Positions 24,022 to 34,967 of a stretch of DNA of 64,000 nt are shown here, one piece after another. The stretch's first letter is position 1. Every line of letters begins with the position of its first letter. The DNA is from Agrypnia vestita (Eukaryota > Arthropoda > Insecta > Trichoptera > Phryganeidae), in the NCBI GenBank assembly GCA_016648135.1, contig JADDOH010002088.1, positions 176,311 through 240,310 on the forward strand, written 5' to 3'. The position numbers and the translations under genes are program-made. Below the pieces are notes generated by a model. That model was not told the origin of the DNA, did no database searches, and saw nothing but the letters and a program-made list of their open reading frames with translations.

Positions 24022-24936
24022 AAATCCTATTTAACATGGCTAGTGGAAATAAAAAAGTATCAGAAACGAACCGCAGGGACTTGACAGAGAAGTTGGTGGA
24101 CTGAAGAGTATGGCATGATTAACAAAAGCGAAGAAGCAATATGTGTTTTATGTTCTGGGACAGTTGTATGCAAAACTTCGTCAGTTAAACGGCATTTTGA
24201 GACAAAACATAAATCTCTCCTTAAAAAACGTAAGGAGGAACAAAAAGAATTTATTGCTCAAGCAAATAAAAATAAAAATGTACAATCAACATCCCTAATG
24301 AAATTTATCGGCGGTCGTTCAAATATAAATGCTGCTAGTTTTAATGCCTCAAATATAATCGCTAAACAAGGAAAACCATTCAGCGATGGAGAATATTTAA
24401 AAGAAGCATGGTTAAAATGCGCTCCCAATCTCTTTGATGATTTTGAAAACAAACAAAAAATTATTCAAAGAATAAATGATATGCCTTTGGCTAGAAATAC
24501 GGTGAAAGGTAGAATAATAGAAATGGCCAATAATGTAACTCATCAACAAAACACAGATATAAAGTCTTCCGATTTAATTTCCCTTTGCCTTGATGAGAGT
24601 ACTGATATAACTAGATCAGCTCGTTTAGCAATTTTTACTCGATACTGCAATGGAAATAATATCAAAGAAGAATTTATCAGTTTAGTATCATTAGCAACAA
24701 CAACAAAAAGAATCAATATTTGCAATGCAGTTGTAAAAGCGCTCACTGAAAGAGAAATAGATCTTTCCAAAGTTGTATCAGTAATGACAGATGGTGCTCG
24801 CAGTATGACTGGAGAGGAAAATGGTTTTATCAGTTTATTTAATGAACGTATTGGATATCCTGTTCTGGGCTTTCATTGCATTATACACCAGCAAGTTTTC
24901 AAATCAGGTCACTCGAGAAGGCAAAACGAGACTTAG
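24022..24936 (+). pseudogene. hAT transposase relic, ZBED/SCAND3-like
   Basis: The N-terminal BED-type zinc finger is visible as ICVLCSGTVVCKTSSVKRHF followed by ETKH (C-x2-C...H-x4-H). The hAT core follows: LARNTVKGRIIEMANNV, then LISLCLDESTDITRSARLAI (the first catalytic Asp lies in the LDEST motif), VVSVMTDGARSMTGEENGF (second Asp) and GFHCIIHQQ. The upstream start MASGNKKVSETN at 24036 is in another frame, so one frameshift lies near 24100. The protein stops soon after CIIHQ; the usual 600-residue protein and its dimerisation domain are absent. It once excised and integrated hAT DNA and is now inactive. Confidence 0.88.
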
Positions 24937-25018
24937 ATAAAAAAAAAATCGATATCTTGGAGGCTTACACATCGGCAGAAGATGTATTGTATGTACCAGA
25001 AATCTCTCTACGTAAGTG
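24909..25018 (+). other. Unassigned 36-residue open stretch
   Basis: Overlapping the hAT end in another frame is an uninterrupted charged peptide, SLEKAKRDLDKKKIDILEAY followed by TSAEDVLYVPEISLRK and a stop. I do not recognise it. It could be a frameshifted continuation or a piece of a different gene captured at the deletion junction. Confidence 0.3.
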
Positions 25019-26081
25019 AAAAACAGACTCTACGTAAGTAATTTTTTGTATTAATTATTTATGCATAAAACTTTAAACGCATTTTTGACAGATTTAAATG
25101 AAATTTAAACGTCATATTTTAAGAATTAAAAACTTGTGCTTAATCGAAGGATTTTTTGTCTTAAACTTTTTTTTTTATAAATAATGAGTGATTTTTTCCC
25201 TCAAAATTCATAATTAAGCTTTCAAAGAACGCCATTTTGCTAAATTTGAAAAAAATATAAAAGCTTCGATTAAACACAAGATAAACTTTTGAACTACTAA
25301 TTTCTTTTTGTTTCATTAAATTTAGATAAACCACTAAGAAGCACTGATGGACACCGTGAGGCACTACTTGCAAAACAGGGGTCAAGAATCGAGATTCTAT
25401 CGTGGTCCAGCAATAATAATTTTATTTGAAATTTTCGGTATAGTTACTTAAAATATAGTGTAAAATGTTGGTATTATGTATTGAATCAAAACATTAAACA
25501 ACCGTTCAAAATTTTTTTTTGAAATTGTCCATTTGTTTGCGCCTCTGACCACACGTAACCCCTTAAGTTTGGCCTCTCAATACTGTGTGCCAGAATTCGT
25601 TTTGCATTTGTCTTATAAAATTAAAGCAAAAGTACATAAAAGAAGACAAAAATAAAATAGTGCAAACAAAAATTTAAATACAGCGTGAATTTCAAACAAA
25701 AATGAGAATGTACCAAAGGCTGGATTCGGCAACACGAATGACGGTAATATGGATACCTTTGTCATAAAACTGTTTATTCAACAACCTGTGATTATACTTG
25801 GTACTGGAGTGAAACTGTCACCCATAGTATACAATCAGATACAGTTAGTGCTACTGAGTGCATGGAAGCTCTTTCAAAACATAACCGAGGGGAGTTCATT
25901 CCTATGACTTTCCATCCTGAAAACAATAGAACACGACGATAACGATAAAAAAATCAGTTGAAATAACCCTAATAGAGCACTCCGTAATGTTTGACGGATA
26001 TTTCAGCACTTATATAGACATTTTATTCCCATCCAGGAAGTGGCAAGCTGTTCCTTGTGAAACCACCCATGATAGTACCCT
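25019..26081. other. No gene recognised
   Basis: AT-rich with homopolymer runs. No family motif on either strand. Confidence 0.5.
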
Positions 26082-26530
26082 ATGGATAACAGAGTATACA
26101 AGGGCCGAAGTTTGTCATACAATGGTGAAGACCGAAATTTATCTAGACAAATGGTAGAGCTGCTGCCTGCACATGAGAGACCACGGTTTGCAGGGAAGGA
26201 ACAGAATCCCATTAATTTCCTTGAGGACTTGAAGGTTTACATAAGGAAAGCCAAGAGGGCAGGAAAGGAATTGGAGGTGGCACAGGAGTGCATGGCTGGA
26301 GATGCAAAGTCTTGGATGAGATTATACGAAGAGCGTTGGAACATCTTTGAGGACTTTGAGAAGGACTTCATAGTGACCTACTGGGGTGAGGTTGTGCCGA
26401 AGAAGGCGCCACTGCTGGATGTTCCGACAGTGTTGCTCTACGCTTCTGTGTTTCGCAAATACCTATCGGTATTCCAGTTTTTTGATTTTTGTACTTCTGA
26501 ATTTTTGGAAATGATGTCATTTGTGAAGTG
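26082..26530 (+). pseudogene. Ty3-type gag (capsid) fragment
   Basis: Retrotransposon capsid-like sequence: PRFAGKEQNPINFLEDLKVY, then an acidic helix, GDAKSWMRLYEERW and FEDFEKDFIVTYWG. This is the pattern 'RF.G....P..FL..L..Y....A..W......FE.F...F...YWG' of Ty3 capsid N-terminal domains, which form the virus-like particle. After about residue 110 the sequence stops resembling gag. A stretch at 26545-26600 (SPVLLVVPKDKR) is faintly like the start of a reverse transcriptase. Truncated and isolated. Confidence 0.65.
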
Positions 26531-26982
26531 ATTGTGAATACCTACGGACTCTCCGGTGCTACTGGTAGTGCCTAAGGACAAGAGGGATTCTCCCCGAGTA
26601 ATTTTCTGACTTTGGGTCGATTCCCTACTTTGTCAGAAAATCTCGGGAAAATCCTGGAAAATTCGAGAATGGGTGACATATTTTTTATTTTTGACATTTT
26701 GAGTTTTGTGCTGTGTTCCCAGGGTCGGGTCCCAGGGAAAACACTTTTAATTTTAGTGTATTATTATTACGTATTATTGATAAGTGTGGAAAATTTAACT
26801 TTTCAACCATTCTAGTTTTAGTGAATTTTCTTTTTGCTCTGTGAGGGTTTTCCAACCCTGGGAAAGCACTCTTAGACCCCGGGTACGATACGAGCGGCAG
26901 AGCGGTGAGAAGTGCCGGCTATGCTACAAAGCGGCTGAGCGGTAACTTCTGTCAGTCGCCATGCCGTCATGGTGTCGTCTCG
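26531..26982. other. Unassigned retroelement-like spacer
   Basis: Two related short segments, GGTTTTCCAACCCTGGGAAAG and GGTCGGGTCCCAGGGAAAAC, suggest decayed LTR sequence. No ORF is credible. Confidence 0.35.
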
Positions 26983-27385
26983 TGTATTAGCTAAACTACT
27001 CATTTCAAGTGAAAACGTCAGACATTTATTGAATGTCATGAGGAAATATGGCATTCACCCAATAAACAAGAGTAGAAGGGTCTTCTTGTGTATTAGCTAA
27101 ACTACTCATTTTAAGTGAAAACATTTATTGAATGTCAAGAGGAAATATGGCGTTCACCCGATAAACAAGAGTAGAAGGGTTTACGGAGAGTACCACCATT
27201 TGTTTAATAATTTAAGAAACGACGAAACTCGATTTTTTTAATATACAAGGATGTCTATACAAAGATTTGATTACTTACTCCAGAAAGTAACCCCACGTTT
27301 GACAAAGAAAAGGCTAAGTCTTCAACAGCAAATAACACCAGAAGAAAGACTCGTGGTAACACTGAGTTATGTAATAAAAGACGCA
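26983..27385 (+). pseudogene. Harbinger transposase N-terminal relic with internal duplication
   Basis: The plus strand reads KYGVHPINKSRRVYGEYHHL, then FNNLRNDETRFF, a stop, YTRMSIQRFDYLLQKVTPRL and ITPEERLVVTLSY. This is the conserved start of HARBI1-type transposases (W/HP....R...GEYH.L..EL..D...F..Y.RM....F..LL). A segment of about 100 bp (GTATTAGCTAAACTACTCAT to AGAGTAGAAGGGT) is present twice, at 26983-27082 and 27088-27180, so the HPINKSRR motif is encoded twice. The catalytic DDE part is missing; the relic has an in-frame stop and at least one shift. Confidence 0.85.
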
Positions 27386-27884
27386 TGATGTTTTGAAAAA
27401 TTTTAACACTGTATTCAAAATGTTCACATTTAAAAAACATTTATAAAAAATATTTTTTCCATTACATCAAATGGCCATGGGCTTTGAAACATGTTGATAT
27501 TTTATCTAATAAACATATACAGGGTTATTTGGAAAACATAAATAACCCCGAAGGACTATATTTCTGCCTTGATAAGTCGAAAATGTTCAAGTTATCATGA
27601 TCAATATTTTTTCCATTACATACAATGACCATGGGTTCACTCAGAAGCAGGCTCGGAGATGATACAATAAATGCCATTTGCTTCTTAAGAGCACATTTTC
27701 AAAAGTTATCGCCACAGGTTGATATCATAGTAATAGCATCTGTTACGAACAGGATTATATTTTTTTATATTTTAAATTTTGTATGAAAATGGCGACTTCG
27801 GTAGAAGAAACAATTAGAAATTTCCGTTCCCAAATGTATGGGAAACAGAAACTGTCGTGATTGGCCGAAGTTCTGGCCACCCCG
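27386..27884. other. No gene recognised
   Basis: AT-rich. GGGTTATTTGGAAAACATAAATAACCC at 27522-27549 is a short inverted repeat. Otherwise featureless. Confidence 0.45.
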
Positions 27885-28600
27885 GATTCGTCGGGAGTAT
27901 AAATATTGCCGTTAGGCGGACAGGGCTTTACTCTGTTTTAGATTCCGTGGTGACCGCCTGTCCTGTATTTTATTTCTACACCCGACTTCCCTTGGCGCTT
28001 TGAACTTGGAGTTTTCTTCCACTTGCTGCGCTGGACTTTTGGACTGGCTGAGAATTTCTACCCAGCGATTACGGATTTCAACTGTCTTTTTTAAGGCGAT
28101 TTTTCTTTGTGTTCAGGTTGAGCGCTCTGGTCGAAGCAAATCCTTCTGTTCTCACCTTTTGGTTGAGCGCAGTTTAGGTATTCGGTGCTTCGATATACGA
28201 GCACTCAGTTTCTGAGTGCTCTGGTCGAGAAAAATTCTCCGAAGTTCTCGGCTGTCAACTGGCTTTTGGCCATTGCACGGCGTCAGTGGAGCAGAGTGAG
28301 ATTTGGTCTGCGATATACGAGGCGGATCTTCCCGGCACTCTCCTTCTGGTGAGCACGGTGAAGTATTCGGTGTACGAGCATGTGCTTTGTGGATACCTTT
28401 TTAAGGCCTAGCAAGGAATTTAGTGCTCTGGTGCACACTTCCTTGTTCTAATATCGATTTCTTTCAGGCTGCCAGCACTTTCAGGCGGTGCACCCGCACT
28501 GAGTGAGATGTCCCGAGGGCTCCGAAAGCGGAATCGGCGGACCACCCTTTGTTTGCCTGTTCTGTGCAGAACATGCATTGCGGATTGTATGTTGGACATA
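27885..28600 (+). mobile_element. BEL/Pao-type solo LTR
   Basis: A TATA box (GTATAAATATTG at 27897) is followed by a pyrimidine-rich transcribed region containing GCTGGACTTTTGGACTGG and ending AGCGGAATCGGCGGACCACC, then TGTGCAGAACATGC. The same layout and several of the same blocks (TATAAAAGG, CTTTGGACTTGG, AAGCGAGCTTGGCGGACCAC, ATGCGGAACAT) are found at 47740-48135, which follows a BEL/Pao DUF5641-like domain. No coding region adjoins this copy, so it is probably a solo LTR. The 71-residue frame at 28000 is not real. Confidence 0.6.
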
Positions 28601-29240
28601 ATTCTTTTACAAACATTTTGAATTCTTTATATTTAACTATTTGGAATTTTCTTTTTTTTTTAAGCTGTTTTCTGCAGCTTCAAATTTATAAATCCTTGGC
28701 AAACAAAAATATCGGTTAAAAACATCCATGTGGTATACACGCATTATGCGCCTTTTTGTATTACACAATGATCATTTTGTAGAAAACATCCAAGTGGGTT
28801 GAACGTTTTCTATGCCTCCGTTAGTACCGTTAATTCCATGCTTTACCAAATTCATAGAAAACAGCCAAGCCACTTGGACTTTTTCTGTGATTTGCTTATG
28901 GTCAATAATGTGGATATCTATGTACAAATCAAACTGTCGAAGTCGCTTGGATCACGTGCCGCTCGCCGCCTATTTCTTTTCGCTTCTTTTAAATATTTTA
29001 TCTACATCTAAAACGCCTATTTCTTTTTGCTTCTTTTAAATATTTTATCTAAATTTCATACATCATTCAACATGTATGAATGATAAATGTATAACAGGCA
29101 GGAAGTGAAGTCTGCACGTAAAGATAGAGTAGAGTGGTGTAGCGTTCTATTATACCTAGATTGATGATTGATTGCTCCTGTAATTTTTTACCCCATACTA
29201 TTCAATCATTTACATAAACTTAATTGACAATATTTTTTAA
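28601..29240. repeat. AT-rich DNA with a 47-bp tandem duplication
   Basis: GCCTATTTCTTTTCGCTTCT...ATTTTATCTA at 28968-29004 is repeated at 29015-29051 with one change. The overlapping frames at 28799-29039 are not credible. Nothing else is recognised. Confidence 0.55.
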
Positions 29241-30530
29241 ATGCGATCATGGATATTTATTATTTTTAATCTTTTAAAATGTAATGTTTTCTCTTTGCAG
29301 CCGATAGCTTGCACTTCTGCGTCTAATATCGTCCCTATACATCCCAAAGAAGGCCGCCCTAAGAAAGGAAGGAAATCAAAGTTCTGTCAGTCAAGGAGTG
29401 CAGCAAAGAAAAATAAATATATGAACAAGCCATATGTAAACTACAAAGATCTACTTAAAGAGAAAAAAGAATTCATCGATTATACTTGCATATGTAAACT
29501 CAAGTGTCATCTGACTGTAAGTGTAGAAGAGAGAGAAAACGAGTTTGACCGCTACTGGAGTTTGGGATCATATAATGCGCAGACAATATATTTAGCGACT
29601 CTTGCGCAGGAAAAGCCCAAGAAAAGATGTTACGGTAGGAATATTGAAAAAAGACTTTATACGAGAATCTATACGTTGGCGAAAAAAATTGTCTGCCGAA
29701 ATATTTTTTGTAAGACACTCAACATTTGCACAACAAGAATATCAACAGCGCTTCACAAGAATGCAGACAGAAACCCCTCACTTGACCAAAGAGGTGCGAA
29801 ACAAGGGGGGCTCAATAAACTGCCAGAAGAAAGAGTAGAAGCAGTCATCGAGCAAATTAATAAACTGCCTAAATATGTGTCACATTATTGTCGCAAGGAC
29901 ACGGATGCTAATTTTCTCCCACCAGAAATGACATTACCAAAGATATTTTTATAAATTGGAAGCTAATGATCCAATACGTTTCGAGTCATATAAACGTATA
30001 TTTCTTATGTAGTTTAATATTAGAGTTAAATCTCTAAAAAAGATACGTGTAATATTTGTGACTCTTTTCAAATAAAAATTGGAAATGAGAGAGAGTTCTC
30101 AAAAAGAATCTCTAGTGGAACAAATGGCTCTTCATCAAAATTTGGCAAAAGCTGCACAGGACCTCATGAAGTTTGATCTTTTGGCTGCCAAGTCAAACGT
30201 AGATTTAGAATGCATTATGTTTGATATGCAGAAAACTTTATCTCTCCCACGAATCCCAACAAATGTAATTTATTATAAAAGACAGCTTTGGCTGTATAAC
30301 TTGGGCATAAGCAGTGGCAAGCTAAATAAAGGCTTTTGCTATGTGTGGATGGAAGGAACCGCAGGAAGAGGAGCGCAAGAAGTCGGCTCCTGTATCCTGC
30401 ATGCAGAAAGTTTAGCTCCAACCGTCCAACACCTAATTTTGTGGTCAGATTCGTGCGGGGGAAAAACAGAAATATCAAAATAACCTTAATGATGCAAGCT
30501 TTATTGCAAAAACATCAGCATAGCTGCATA
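29241..30530 (+). pseudogene. Sola-like transposase, copy B, N-terminal two thirds
   Basis: A basic region (RPKKGRKSKFCQSR) is followed by the family's N-terminal pattern FDRYWSLGSYNAQTIYLATL, CRNIFCKTLNI, DQRGAKQGGLNKLPEERVEA and LPKYVSHYCRKDTDANFLPP. After frameshifts near 29950-30050 come KDTCNICDSFQIKIG, a helix, MFDMQKTLSLPR (first catalytic Asp in the FD-x-Q motif) and CYVWMEGTAGRGAQEVGSCI, then WSDSCGGK. The GQN of the signature is reached only after a one-base shift (frame with NRNIKITLMMQALLQKH). Copy B breaks at about 30530, and the missing C-terminal part reappears at 34145. Four or more lesions: inactive. Confidence 0.8.
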
Positions 30531-31620
30531 ACATAGCTGGCCAAGGGAACAATATAAATGAGATACAATATTATATACCCAACATATTAAACATATTAAA
30601 TTACCACATGCCAGCTCCCAGCGGCCGGAGAGCCAAGAAACAAAAATGACTGGAGGAATCTTCGATGTCGTTAACACCGACTCAGGACATGGACACCACA
30701 GAGACCACCACTGCACCAGTACTTGGATATACTACTCATATAAGAGACCTGCTAACAACGGTAGAGAAGATCTGTTTCGAGGAAAAACCCAAGTTGAACA
30801 GTGACCAACGGGCCAGGATCGCCGCATGCCATTTCGACCTAATGGTCCTAGTGTCAGAGCTCGTAGCGAACACGGAGAGGCTGCGGGGTGAAACAACAGT
30901 CTACAAGAGACTATTCAAGGAGGGCTTTGCTGAGCTGAAAACCACATTGGAAACGGTCTCTAAAATAGCCCCCAACGAGAGCGATGGAGTAAGGCTGACA
31001 ATGCCTTCGGGCACTGTAAAGGTTGCCAGTCCACCACTGCCAACCGTTGTGATATATCCGAAGGAGCCGGAGGGTAAAACGGCAGAGGCCACAAAAAGTG
31101 CAATCATGGCGACCCTAAACCCGGTGACCGACGGGTTTCAACCTGTCAGGGTCCGGCGTGTGACAGGAGCAAGGATCCTTGTTGAAACCAAGACAGCTCA
31201 GGGAAACAAGAGCATTTTAGCCGCGAAATACAAACTTGAGGCCAAAGGGCTGGATGTGCGAGAGCCGATGGGCCATCTGCCACGCATTGTAGTATATGAT
31301 GTCCCACGTGAGCAGGACGAATCCAGCTTACTAAAAGAAATATACAACAGTAACCTCAGAGGAAAGTGTGAAATCTCGGTCGGCGTGATGGCCCCTCTGT
31401 TAATTGTGTATACGCTCTACCACTGAAAGCCAGATCGATTATCATGGACTCATCATCGATTATGGCACTCATCCAGGAGCAGAATATCTGGCGTGACAGA
31501 ACACCATACATAGAGACTCCGCTGATTATGCTGGAAAAGGGTCCCATGCCGGGTGCTGGGATCCTTGTAGACACAGCTGTCCTAAAGCCGCTTTACCTCG
31601 AACACTTGATGTATTCATAT
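30531..31620 (+). pseudogene. R1-clade non-LTR ORF1 (gag-like) fragment
   Basis: The ORF at 30665-31426 (253 aa) matches ORF1 of R1/TRAS-like elements, which bind the element RNA. It has a helical N-terminal part (PKLNSDQRARIAACHFDLMV), then VVIYPKEPEGKTAEATKSAI, GFQPVRVRRVTGARILVETK and LPRIVVYDVPREQDESSLLK. The usual C-terminal CCHC knuckles are missing; a further open stretch to about 31620 follows in another frame. A second copy of the same ORF1 lies at 46806-47310. It sits, with the RT fragment at 33230, inside the gap of transposase copy B. Confidence 0.78.
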
Positions 31621-31959
31621 TAATTTTATTGTGGAAAACGCGTCAAACTCGATTGATTTCAAAGCCAAGGGTAATTCTGCGAACGATTTAATGTCTTTAA
31701 ATTTTGTAGTAAGAACACCCTCATGGTCCTGGCTGCACATGTGCTACAGGGCCATTAATTTCTAAAGAGACAGAGAACATGGTTTTAAATAAATTTTCTG
31801 CGAATTCGGCACTAAGGAAGCAATTAGTTTTCTAAAGAATCGACACTTAACATGGTCCACCAGTCTGTCCATGCATTGTAGAAAAATCCCATAGATTTCT
31901 TTGGGTGACAGCTATCGCTTCCGTTCGATGCGTTGTCTTCAACAGCCATAAATTGTATA
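31621..31959. other. Unassigned segment
   Basis: No motif is recognised. It lies between the ORF1 fragment and the long LTR block. Confidence 0.4.
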
Positions 31960-33225
31960 GCCCCTCGCCGGGGTGGTATGAATATGTACCTAGACGTGCA
32001 TTCCGTTTATTGTTTGATTAGACTATAATTATTAATAACAACTTATATGTAAGAGCAGCAGAGAATAAAAAGTTAGCGGGATTGCGGTATTTTAATACGA
32101 TAATTATAGGTAGATTAATTTAAAAACGATTAAGATTAATTTATTATAAATGTACATAATTATAAAATTTTCAATTGTGTGTAATCTAGTTGTAGTAGTA
32201 TTATTTCTCTTAGTGATATATTAATATCATAGTTCGGGTGACCACTGAAAATAATCTAAGAAATAAGGTATCCTAAGTTGAATTTTATTGTATAGATTTA
32301 GATAAATGTATAGTTAATTACATAGTGTATATGTAAATGTATTTTAGGTCTATTAATAATAATTTTATGTTATATGATAATAAAATAATTTTTAATGTAA
32401 TTAATTGTATGTAAAAATTATTTATAAGTGGTAATAATTTTAAGAGGCGTGACCAAAAATTAGGCCTAACAAATAAAAATTAAGTACTGAACAGAAGGGA
32501 TGTGGTCAAAATGTTGAAGGGAAGCGCACAGACGTTGAAATGTATAAAAACCCTGCATGGCCACTCCCACAGTCAGTTGTGAGTAGTTCGTTGGAAGTGA
32601 GTTGGGAGTTAGTAGTTATCACGGACAGTAGTGAGAGAATAGTTAGTTGAAAGTGGAGTTGTTAGTTGGAAGTCACAGTGGACAGTTAGAATGTAGTAGT
32701 GAGTGTTAATAGTCGTGCGAGAAGGTCTGCCGGCGGTGATGAGATGGCTGTCGGCCGACCATCAATTAAGTGAACCGCGGAAGGAGTGCCGAAAAGAAGA
32801 GGAAAGAGATCTCGGCTAGTCAGAGCGACAGTCTTGACTGTCAAGGCGACAGTCAAGCAGGCTGAGGAGGACGTCTGAAGACCACCAACAGCGGCGTCAG
32901 GTGGATTGATGTAGCCTGACGTGGCCGCTGTTACGGACAGAAGAAGAGGACAAGGGCGGAGCCGAAGATCATTAGAGATGGTCAGCTGGTTATCAGGGCG
33001 ATAACCAGCCCCGCCGCAGCGTAGAAGGAGACCAGCGTGAGGTGGGCCTCACGCCATGCGTCACCTTCGGCGTCGCTGGAGCAGACACGCGAGGGAAAGT
33101 CGCATTCGGCGCCGTGCCGTCATGCCGACGTCCGCGCCACCGCGACCAAGACGTCGAGAGGTTCACGACGGTAGACAGGTTAGATATAAGGTTAGACTTA
33201 AGGCTAGATTTTAAGATTATGACAA
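31960..33225 (+). mobile_element. Second long LTR, related to the one at 22.9-23.7 kb
   Basis: An AT-rich upstream part (31990-32500) leads to a TATA box (TGTATAAAAACC at 32540) and then a purine-rich transcribed block (GAGTAGTTCG... AGTGAGAGAATAG...) to about 33200. AGGTGGATTGATGTAGCCTG at 32897 matches the other LTR's AGGTGGATTGAGTAGCCTG. The GC-rich stretch 33000-33160 gives spurious frames. No internal gag-pol adjoins it. It probably landed within the R1-like element whose ORF1 and RT fragments flank it. Confidence 0.5.
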
Positions 33226-33229
33226 TTTT

Positions 33230-33960
33230 CAATAATTTGAAACAAACACAGGACTGGGTTGGCAATGTGTCCACGAAGTACGCTATGGGTGTTTTCCTGG
33301 ACATATCCGGAGCGTTTGACAATACATGGTGGGATATGATCCTGACCAAGCTGAAGGTGAGGCTGTGCCCTAGGTATCTCTTCGAAATCTTGAAGAGCTA
33401 CCTAAGTGGCAGACACGCTACCTTGAGCTATGGCGGGACAAGTGTCACCAGAGACACAGATATGGGCTGCCCACAGAGCTTTGTGCTCGGCCCAACTCTG
33501 TGGAAGATTCTCTTTGACGATCTTCTTCTCCTGCCTTTGCCATGTGGTTGCACACTGATCGCGTACGCGGATGACGCTCTACTAAGAGTCTGGTGAGAAT
33601 CGGCGCGAATTAGAGCATAGGGCGAACAAGGTACTTGGAATGATCAGTGACTGGTGCATAAGAAACAAGCTGACTCTCGCGCCTCAAAAGACTGTCGCCA
33701 TGATGTTACGGGGTCGCTTTGAGAGGGACCCGATAATAAAGTTGAACGGACAAAAAGTTAAATTCGAGAATATAGTTAAGCACTTGGGTGTCTGGATGGA
33801 CACGTCGGGCTCCTTCCTGGCGCACGTCAAGGCGGTGTCTGAAAGAGCCTCGAAATTTTTCTTATCGGTCAAACGTGTCAGTGCTGCGGACTGGGGACTG
33901 AGGTCTCCGGCTTTCTTTTTTCTGTCTTTACACGGGCGCCGCACGGATGGCTTTAAATAA
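33230..33960 (+). pseudogene. R1-clade reverse transcriptase fragment
   Basis: Reverse transcriptase palm motifs in order: MGVFLDISGAFDNTWWD (R1-style F.DI.GAFDN.WW), GCPQSFVLGPTLWKILFDDL (the canonical Gly in PQGS is missing), and LIAYADDALL with the catalytic Asp pair at about 33561-33578. After a stop and frameshift, EHRANKVLGMISDWCIRNKL, LAPQKTVAMMLRG and VKHLGVWMD continue the thumb region. The upstream AP endonuclease and most of the fingers are lost. R1-like elements copy their RNA at a nicked target site; this copy cannot. Confidence 0.82.
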
Positions 33961-34084
33961 GAAAAATGTCAACCTGGCGACGCAAGAGTAGGGCCGATAT
34001 GGGAGCCGTCGGCTCATAGAACGGCCCTGGGAAAGTGGTGGGTCCCCATTCGTTGTATTATATTTAAGGAAAAGTTTTTTCACA

Positions 34085-34141
34085 GGTATTTCAAATACAA
34101 AATAAAAATAGGTATTTTGTATTTGCGTTTCAAATACCTAA
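34085..34141. repeat. Palindromic AAATAC/GTATTT cluster
   Basis: AGGTATTTCAAATACAAAAT is followed, after a few A/T bases, by TAGGTATTTTGTATTTG and then CAAATACCT. Arms pair in more than one way. It lies at the junction between the R1 RT fragment and the returning copy B sequence, so it may mark the insertion boundary. Confidence 0.55.
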
Positions 34142-34144
34142 AAG

Positions 34145-34706
34145 AGGTCATTCATTCCTGCCAAACGATGGAATGTTTGGTACTGCAAAGAGACATATTC
34201 GAAAAAATGACAGGATTTACACACCAACCGAATATGAAAATCTTATAGCTGAGGCTAACGAAAACTTTGAAATACGAAGGCCTAAAACTGAAGATATTAT
34301 AGACATAAAAAAATGGTGGCCGAACCATTATAAGAAACTGGTGCTATCTGTGGATTCCTATGGCAGAGGCGTACCCAAGGACAAAAAGGTGACTTTTGCT
34401 TTATCCAGGGTGTCACAATTCATGTTTTCCAAGACTACACCAGGTTTTGTGACAAAAAGAGCATCAATACATTGTTTAGTAAGTTACGATTTTCAGTTAT
34501 TACAGAGGATGGGTACCAGGCCACCCTTACCATCAAGTAATACTCCTGCATATATGGGTAAAGTGCCAATCAATGACAAAAAAATGTTAGATTTGAAAAA
34601 ACTTGAAAAATATATTCCAGCACAATTCCAAAACTTTAATACAGAAATATTTGCATGGCCTACAACTTCAGCAAACAATGAATACCAAGAAATCCAAGAT
34701 GATTAA
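34145..34706 (+). pseudogene. Sola-like transposase, copy B, C-terminal part
   Basis: It begins with RGHSFLPNDGMFGTAKRHIR, the segment that follows the SDSC-GQN region in this family, and continues IYTPTEYENLIAEANENFEI, DIIDIKKWWP, VLSVDSYGRG, PGFVTKRASIHCLV, GKVPINDKKMLDLKKLEKYI and FAWPTTSANNEYQE to a natural stop. The 177-residue frame from the ATG at 34173 has no internal stop. It follows from where the 29241-30530 part ends, with the R1 and LTR blocks between. I infer one element split by later insertions. Confidence 0.75.
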
Positions 34707-34751
34707 CTAAATTTCTTACATTTTTTTAAGATTTGTATGTACATGAAAGAG

Positions 34752-34967
34752 GTCATTTCGAAAAAGGCGTTAGTCCAGAAAGTTTAATTACAAATATCTC
34801 TATGATAAATGTAATTTTTATAATAAAAATAAATTCCTAAAATTATATAAGTTTTTTATTTATCTGTGTTCAGATTTTTCACCACCATAGACTTTTTTTA
34901 CAAGAAACATATTTTTTTTGATCCTGAAAAGTTTTAATTAGTGAACCTGTGTCCTTTTCGAAATGAC
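34752..34967. repeat. Facing GTCATTTCGAAAAAGG repeats after copy B
   Basis: GTCATTTCGAAAAAGG (34752) faces CCTTTTCGAAATGAC (34953-34967). The outer arm could be the right terminus of copy B, with the inner one a subterminal repeat, or the two may bound a separate 216-bp MITE. No matching left end was found before 29241. Confidence 0.5.

Noticed and set aside
33042..33230. N-terminal part of the frame starting at 33042
   Set aside because: GC-rich LTR leader fused by chance to the R1 RT frame; RT homology begins only at about 33250.
34173..34706. A separate intact host gene
   Set aside because: The 177-residue frame is open, but its motifs and the preceding GHSFLPND identify it as the C-terminal part of the Sola-like transposase.
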